Shown piece after piece: positions 59,429 to 64,000 of a stretch of DNA of 64,000 nucleotides. This DNA is from Nitratireductor sp. (GTDB taxonomy: Bacteria > Pseudomonadota > Alphaproteobacteria > Rhizobiales > Rhizobiaceae). The notes beneath the pieces were generated by a model. The model was not told the DNA's origin. It worked only from the letters and a program-made list of their open reading frames with translations, and did no database searches. The position numbers were made by a program, and so were the translations under genes. The first letter of the stretch is position 1. Each line of letters opens with the position of its first letter. The DNA is taken from NCBI GenBank assembly GCA_020637805.1, contig JACKJU010000002.1, forward strand, positions 321,330-385,329, in the 5' to 3' direction.

Positions 59429-59463
59429 AGCCGCCGGAGTACCCCCGGGCGGCTTTTTCTTTG
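59429..59463 (+). terminator. trp attenuator terminator
   Basis: Stem AGCCGCC (59429-59435) pairs with GGCGGCT (59448-59454), followed by a T-rich run TTTTTCTTT. It sits 43 bases after the leader peptide stop and 26 bases before the trpE(G) start. Confidence 0.88.
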
Positions 59464-59489
59464 CCGTTCGGATATCCGGCGGAACAAGG

Positions 59490-61706
59490 ATGAAGACAAT
59501 GGTATCGGAACCCATTTCGTACGTGACCGAAGGCGGCATCAAGGTTAGCCGCACGAGCGAGCCGGCCGAATATGCAAATGCGATCGACCGGATGCTTGAC
59601 CGGGTGGACAACCGGGTGGGCGCGGTCTTTTCTTCCAACTACGAATATCCAGGCCGTTACACCCGATGGGACACCGCTATTGTCGATCCACCTCTTGCTC
59701 TGGAGGCAAAGGGCAGGGAGGTAACGCTCACCGCGTTGAACGAACGCGGCATGGTTCTGCTCCCGGCAATCGCCAACGTCCTGAACGGCCACGAGCATAT
59801 TGCATCGCTCGACAGCGGGAATAACCAGATCCGCATTGCCGTTCGCGAAGCCGGGAAGATCGTGTCGGAAGAAATGCGCTCGCGGGCGCCAACCGTGTTT
59901 TCCGTGGTCCGGGCGCTTGTCGATCTCTTCCGCAGCGAGGAAGATCCCAATTTCGGCCTTTTCGGCGCGTTCGGCTACGACCTTGCCTTTCAGTTCGAGG
60001 ACATCAAGGAGCGGCTCATCCGCCCGGACGACCATCGCGATCTCGTCCTGTTCCTTCCCGACGAAGTTCTTGTGGTCGATCACCATAATGCAATCGCCTG
60101 GCATGACCGCTACGAGTTCGAAGTCGATGGCAAATCCACCGAGGGACTGTCGCGCGAGACGCCGGAGCATGCCTTCAAACCCGCCGATATCGATCCGCCG
60201 CGCGGTGACCATGAACCCGGCGAATATGCCCGGCTCGTGGTCCAGGCGAAGGACAAGTTCAAGCGCGGCGACCTGTTCGAGGTAGTGCCCGGCCAGACCT
60301 TCTACGAGCGCTGCACGACCACTCCGTCGCAGATCTCGCGCAAGCTGAAATCCTCCAACCCGTCGCCCTATTCCTTCTTCATCAATCTCGGCAACAACGA
60401 ATACCTGATCGGCGCCTCGCCGGAGATGTTCGTGCGCGTCGAGGGCAGGCGTGTCGAGACCTGTCCGATCTCGGGCACGATCAAGCGCGGGTGCGATGCC
60501 ATCGAGGACAGCGAACAGATACTCAAGCTGCTCAACTCGAAGAAGGACGAGAGCGAGCTTACCATGTGCTCCGATGTCGACCGCAACGACAAGAGCCGTG
60601 TCTGCGAGCCCGGCAGCGTGCGCGTGATCGGCCGCCGCCAGATCGAGATGTATTCGCGTTTGATCCACACCGTGGACCATATCGAGGGCAGGCTGAGGCC
60701 AGACATGGACGCGTTCGACGCGTTCCTGTCGCATGCCTGGGCGGTGACCGTAACCGGTGCGCCCAAGCTGTGGGCGATGCGCTGGATCGAGGAACACGAG
60801 AAGAGCCCGCGTGCCTGGTATGGCGGCGCCATCGGCATGATCCATTTCAACGGCGACATGAACACCGGCCTGACACTGCGCACGGTGCGCCTGAGGGACG
60901 GTGTGGCCGAAGTGCGGGCCGGCGCTACCCTGCTGTTCGATTCCGATCCCGTCGAGGAAGAACACGAGACCGAATTGAAAGCCTCGGCAATGCTCGCCGC
61001 CGTGCGCGAGGCAGGCAAGAGCAACTCCGAGGGCGCATCCCGAGAGACGGCGCGGGTGGGCGAGGGCATGCGCATTCTCCTTGTCGATCACGAGGACAGT
61101 TTCGTGCACACGCTTGCCAACTACTTCCGCCAGACCGGCGCCGAGGTAACCACTGTGCGCGTGCCGCTGGCCGACACCGTTCTCGACGAGATTGCTCCCG
61201 ACCTCGTCGTCCTGTCCCCCGGCCCCGGAACGCCGCAGGACTTCGACACCAAGTCCACCATCCGCAAGGTGCGCGACCGCAACATCGCCATGTTCGGCGT
61301 TTGCCTTGGCCTGCAGGCGCTGACGGAAGCCTATGGCGGCACGCTGCGCCAGCTTGCAGTTCCGATGCACGGCAAGCCCTCGCGCATCCAGATCACCAGC
61401 CCCGGCAAGGTGTTCTCTGGCCTCGGAAAGGAAGTGACCGTGGGCCGCTACCACTCGATCTTCGCCGATCCTGGCAGGCTGCCGTCAGGCTTCCGTGTCA
61501 CGGCGCAGACATCCGACGGCGTCATCATGGGGATCGAGCACAAGGACGAGGCCGTCGCGGCCGTGCAGTTCCACCCGGAATCGATCATGTCCCTTGGCGG
61601 CGAGGCCGGCATGCGCATGATCGAGAACGTGGTCGCGCACCTGCCGCGCCGCCGCAACACTCGGTCGGCTTCCGAGCGCATCGAGGCCGGGCACGCGGCA
61701 GACTAG
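59490..61706 (+). CDS. trpE: Fused anthranilate synthase TrpE(G)
   Basis: The 738-residue protein fuses the chorismate-binding component I (about residues 1-515) to the glutamine amidotransferase component II (about 530-720). Component I shows NPSPYSFFINLGNNEYLIGA, SPEMFVRVEGRRVETCPISG, ELTMCSDVDRNDKSRVC and VTVTGAPKLWAMRWIEEHE. The amidotransferase has VLSPGPGTP, the nucleophile Cys605 in FGVCLGLQAL and the His-Glu pair in QFHPESIMS. It makes anthranilate from chorismate and glutamine. The fused form is typical of Rhizobiales. It is controlled by the upstream leader and attenuator. Confidence 0.95.
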   Translation: MKTMVSEPISYVTEGGIKVSRTSEPAEYANAIDRMLDRVDNRVGAVFSSNYEYPGRYTRWDTAIVDPPLALEAKGREVTLTALNERGMVLLPAIANVLNGHEHIASLDSGNNQIRIAVREAGKIVSEEMRSRAPTVFSVVRALVDLFRSEEDPNFGLFGAFGYDLAFQFEDIKERLIRPDDHRDLVLFLPDEVLVVDHHNAIAWHDRYEFEVDGKSTEGLSRETPEHAFKPADIDPPRGDHEPGEYARLVVQAKDKFKRGDLFEVVPGQTFYERCTTTPSQISRKLKSSNPSPYSFFINLGNNEYLIGASPEMFVRVEGRRVETCPISGTIKRGCDAIEDSEQILKLLNSKKDESELTMCSDVDRNDKSRVCEPGSVRVIGRRQIEMYSRLIHTVDHIEGRLRPDMDAFDAFLSHAWAVTVTGAPKLWAMRWIEEHEKSPRAWYGGAIGMIHFNGDMNTGLTLRTVRLRDGVAEVRAGATLLFDSDPVEEEHETELKASAMLAAVREAGKSNSEGASRETARVGEGMRILLVDHEDSFVHTLANYFRQTGAEVTTVRVPLADTVLDEIAPDLVVLSPGPGTPQDFDTKSTIRKVRDRNIAMFGVCLGLQALTEAYGGTLRQLAVPMHGKPSRIQITSPGKVFSGLGKEVTVGRYHSIFADPGRLPSGFRVTAQTSDGVIMGIEHKDEAVAAVQFHPESIMSLGGEAGMRMIENVVAHLPRRRNTRSASERIEAGHAAD

Positions 61707-62615
61707 GTGAAGCAGAACATGACCGCCACCAACGGAACAAGACGGCTCGCGCTGTGGTCGATCATCGTCGCCTTTGGCGTGATGGGGATAAAGTTCGTTG
61801 CCTGGTGGCTCACCGGCTCCGTGGCGCTTTATTCCGACGCGCTGGAATCGATCATCAACGTCATCGCCTCGTTTGCCGTGTGGCTTGCCATCGGCTATGC
61901 CCAGCGCCCGGCCGATGAGAGCCACCCTTACGGCCATCACAAGGCGGAGTATTTCTCAGCCGTGCTGGAAGGCGTGCTGATCGTCATCGCCGCGCTTCTG
62001 ATCATCCGCGAGGCGGTGCCCGCCTTTTCCGATCCGACGCTCAACGAAACGCCCTGGCTCGGCATTGCAGTCAACGTTCTTGCCGGCGCGATCAACGGGC
62101 TTTGGGCCTGGCTCCTGATCTCGCGGGGCCGCGCCTCGCGCTCGCCGGCGCTGACCGCCGACGGCTTCCACATCCTTTCCGATGTCGTGACCTCCGTTGG
62201 CGTCGTTGCCGGGCTGGTGCTCGCCATCTTCACCGGCTACCTGATCCTCGACCCGCTGCTCGCCATTCTCGTGGCGCTCAACATTCTCTGGCAGGGCTCG
62301 AAGATCGTCTTCGAATCCATGAACGGCCTGCTCGACCACGCCCTAGCGCCGGAGCAGCAGGAGGAAATCCGCGCCATCATCGCCGAAAACTCCACCGGCG
62401 CGATCGAGTTCCACGACCTGAAGACACGCGAGGCGGGCACGGCGCAGTTTGCCGAATTCCACCTGATCGTCGACCGGCAGATGAGCGTAGAGCAATCCCA
62501 CCGCATCTGCGACCGCATCGAAGGCGCTCTGCACAAGGCCGTGCCGGGCATCCGCGTGACCATTCATGTCGAGCCGGACTACAAGCAGAAGCCGGAAGAG
62601 GGCTTCGCGGTCTGA
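61707..62615 (+). CDS. Cation diffusion facilitator (CDF) family transporter
   Basis: The 302-residue protein has six membrane helices and a C-terminal cytoplasmic domain. Metal-site residues are expected in helix 2 (GSVALYSDALESIINVIA) and helix 5 (ADGFHILSDVVTSVGVVAG, His/Asp pair). The PYGHHKAEYFSAVLEG loop near residue 70 is typical. The C-terminal part carries EFHLIVDRQMSVEQSHRICD near residue 250. CDF proteins export Zn, Fe, Mn or similar ions by proton antiport; the metal is not decided here. The GTG at 61707 directly follows the trpE(G) stop; ATG at 61719 is an alternative. Confidence 0.88.
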   Translation: MKQNMTATNGTRRLALWSIIVAFGVMGIKFVAWWLTGSVALYSDALESIINVIASFAVWLAIGYAQRPADESHPYGHHKAEYFSAVLEGVLIVIAALLIIREAVPAFSDPTLNETPWLGIAVNVLAGAINGLWAWLLISRGRASRSPALTADGFHILSDVVTSVGVVAGLVLAIFTGYLILDPLLAILVALNILWQGSKIVFESMNGLLDHALAPEQQEEIRAIIAENSTGAIEFHDLKTREAGTAQFAEFHLIVDRQMSVEQSHRICDRIEGALHKAVPGIRVTIHVEPDYKQKPEEGFAV

Positions 62616-62658
62616 AACCGACGCTATCCGGATCGTTTCACCGGCAGGTGGAAACGAT

Positions 62659-63000
62659 CTAGCGGATCGAGATGTCGAACTCATCCTGGTAGAGGTTGAA
62701 CTTGGCGTGGCCCTTCTTCGTTGCCGTGAACAGTATCTTGCGGGCGGGCACTTCCTTGCCGCAGTTGCGGCTCTCCATGGTGCCCGTGCCGCCATCCTTG
62801 AACTTGCCAAGCACGATCCTTGGAAACCGGCTGGAGAGCGCATGGAAGTTCGGCGCCCTGTTGCCGTCGCAGGCTGAGCGGATCCCCTTCAGGACAACCG
62901 TCTGTCCGACCTTCATCGAGATCCTCGGATTGTAGGGGATCATTTCGGCAAGTGCGGGGGAGGCAATGGCGAGGGACAAAGCAAGTATCAAAATGCGCAT
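62659..63000 (-). CDS. Small secreted protein with two cysteines
   Basis: The 113-residue protein starts at 63000 with a signal peptide (ILILALSLAIASPALA). The mature part has MIPYNPRISMKVGQTVVLKG, Cys in IRSACDGNRAPNF and a second in MESRNCGKEVPARKI, probably forming a disulfide, and ends FNLYQDEFDISIR. An all-beta periplasmic domain seems likely. The family is not recognised. It is convergent with the CDF gene. Confidence 0.72.
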   Translation of the reverse strand: MRILILALSLAIASPALAEMIPYNPRISMKVGQTVVLKGIRSACDGNRAPNFHALSSRFPRIVLGKFKDGGTGTMESRNCGKEVPARKILFTATKKGHAKFNLYQDEFDISIR

Positions 63001-63113
63001 GGTGATCTTTCTGCTTGATGGATAACATGTGAAGCATAGCTGCTCCCCCTGTTCGGGCAAGACTCATTTGACCGGCTGCCGATTCTCCTTTGGCAAGAGC
63101 GGCCACCAGCAGT

Positions 63114-63695
63114 TCATGCCGGGCTGATTTGCTCGAGTTTGACGTCGGAAATGTCGTGATCAGGATGCTCGTAATGGGTGGTCAGCCGTGCCGTCCCTGA
63201 GCGCAGACGCTCAAGTGCCTGGGGTCCGACCCATGCGCCAAAAAAGGTCCTGTGACCGAACTGCTTTTTCATTGCCGTGCGAAAAGCCCGCACGATGCGT
63301 TCGCTTTCCCTTGTCGCGATCTGTGAAAGAATCTCACCCATCACTATGCCGTCGTGAAGATACTCGCCGCCAGGCATCACGTCGACGCCGCCTTCATAGT
63401 AGCTCGCGTCCAGTACGGCATCATACTTCGCGCCCCCCTTGTGCCGTTTCCTGATTTCGAGCTGGACGGAACGGTCGACCGCGAGGTAACGCTTGGAATA
63501 TCGATGCGAGGAATTGCCATCCATCAAACCCAGTCCGGGAACATCTGCGAGCCTGCGGTAAACAGCCGGATCTGCCAGATCGTCGCGCCAGGGTTCGTCA
63601 ATGCAAGCGGCGACATTCAGCGACAGCTTGCTGTCGACAGATTGGCAGATTCCTGAGAAGTCCAGTTGTGTTGCAAAGAAGTGAACTCGGCTCAC
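63114..63695 (-). CDS. Hypothetical protein of unknown family
   Basis: The coding frame is open from 63830, but the first part up to about 63696 looks non-coding, and a GTG at 63695 (VSRVHFFATQLDF) begins the plausible protein, about 193 residues. It contains LGLMDGNSSHRYSKRYLAVD, KRHKGGAKYDAVLDASYYEG and RAFRTAMKKQFGHRTFFGAW. There is no signal peptide or membrane helix. I do not recognise it; a nucleic-acid-binding or phage-related role is only a guess from the charged character. The last 300 bases of the window hold no gene I can support. Confidence 0.5.
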   Translation of the reverse strand: MSRVHFFATQLDFSGICQSVDSKLSLNVAACIDEPWRDDLADPAVYRRLADVPGLGLMDGNSSHRYSKRYLAVDRSVQLEIRKRHKGGAKYDAVLDASYYEGGVDVMPGGEYLHDGIVMGEILSQIATRESERIVRAFRTAMKKQFGHRTFFGAWVGPQALERLRSGTARLTTHYEHPDHDISDVKLEQISPA

Positions 63696-64000
63696 GTGAC
63701 GTCCTGGGTGCAGAGTGGAAATTGCAGTGAGGCGACAAACTACCGGGATTCGCCAGTTTTCTAGCCGAGAAAACATGGCGGCTTCTTCCGTTGCTATTTG
63801 TGGCTGCCGAAGGGCCAGCCCGGCCTTCAAGCCAGTTCCCCAATGATCCCCGAAGAGTGCGAGTCGAACCCTCTTGAACTGACGCTCCGCACTGCTGCGC
63901 CGAACTGCAATGACGGCGATTACCCGGGGTTACACGAGTCAGCTTTCAACAACAGTTCAGCGCCTTCAATTCTGCGGTTCGAAGGGCCAAAATGGGCGGA

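Noticed and set aside
56776..61454. Two long minus-strand frames (907 and 812 codons) across the AAA+ cluster end and trpE(G)
   Set aside because: They are antisense to genes with clear starts and motifs, and their composition reflects codon bias of the opposite strand.
63840..63960. A tRNA-like sequence with a TTCGACTC segment on the minus strand
   Set aside because: The arms around the TTCGA-like loop do not pair, and no acceptor or anticodon stem could be built.

Overview
The window looks like a chromosomal segment of an alphaproteobacterium, most likely Hyphomicrobiales (Rhizobiales). Three things in the sequence support this: a fused anthranilate synthase TrpE(G) behind a Trp-rich, apparently leaderless leader peptide with an attenuator; a Ppx/GppA-RlmE gene pair; and moderately GC-rich, strongly biased coding sequence. 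No ribosomal RNA, phage module or CRISPR array is visible. One tRNA (Gln, CTG) is present.

Layout. 1-230: start of a truncated minus-strand gene. 705-12819: a catabolic island with an FAH-family hydrolase, a divergent RpiR regulator, a five-part branched-chain-type ABC importer with an odd extra ATPase, and a tightly overlapping enzyme set (cupin, Gfo/Idh/MocA oxidoreductase, SDR, internally deleted IlvD/Edd dehydratase, aldehyde dehydrogenase, HpcH/HpaI aldolase). This resembles non-phosphorylative degradation of a sugar, sugar acid or polyol. 12955-18476: a decayed segment bounded by two same-orientation copies of a 27-bp IS-end-like sequence. It contains an IS3-type transposase remnant, a frameshifted secreted protein, a large secreted propeller-like protein, and about 1.6 kb of coding-type tandem repeats broken by single-base frameshifts.

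20076-45178: a large periplasmic alcohol/aldehyde oxidation cluster. At its centre is a PQQ alcohol dehydrogenase with the extra Asp that marks lanthanide-dependent enzymes. Around it are a PedF-type cytochrome c, an XoxJ/MxaJ-like binding protein, a SoxYZ-like carrier, a broken quinoprotein-relay metallohydrolase, a CXXCW rhodanese-like protein, an ABC system of the kind linked to lanthanide handling (lut/ped), a NitT/TauT-type importer, a NosR-like flavin/Fe-S membrane protein with its ApbE flavin transferase, a response regulator, a hybrid kinase with a FIST sensor partner, and a molybdenum hydroxylase (aldehyde oxidase/CO dehydrogenase form II type) with its own cytochrome c. The likely logic is alcohol to aldehyde by the quinoprotein, aldehyde to acid by the Mo enzyme, with electrons passed to periplasmic cytochromes. 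No pqq biosynthesis genes are in the window.

45458-50864: housekeeping and stress genes (Ppx/GppA, RlmE, an EAL phosphodiesterase with degenerate GGDEF, a small hydrophilic protein, a DJ-1/PfpI protein). 51248-59253: an HdeD-like membrane protein, then a six-gene co-oriented set (coiled-coil protein, unknown cytoplasmic protein, divergent AAA+ ATPase, tiny membrane protein, unknown protein, DUF2333-like membrane protein) preceded by a CRP-type palindrome. It reads as one uncharacterised membrane-associated machine and is the best candidate for an undescribed system. 59305-63695: trpL-attenuator-trpE(G), a cation diffusion facilitator, a small secreted protein and an unknown protein.
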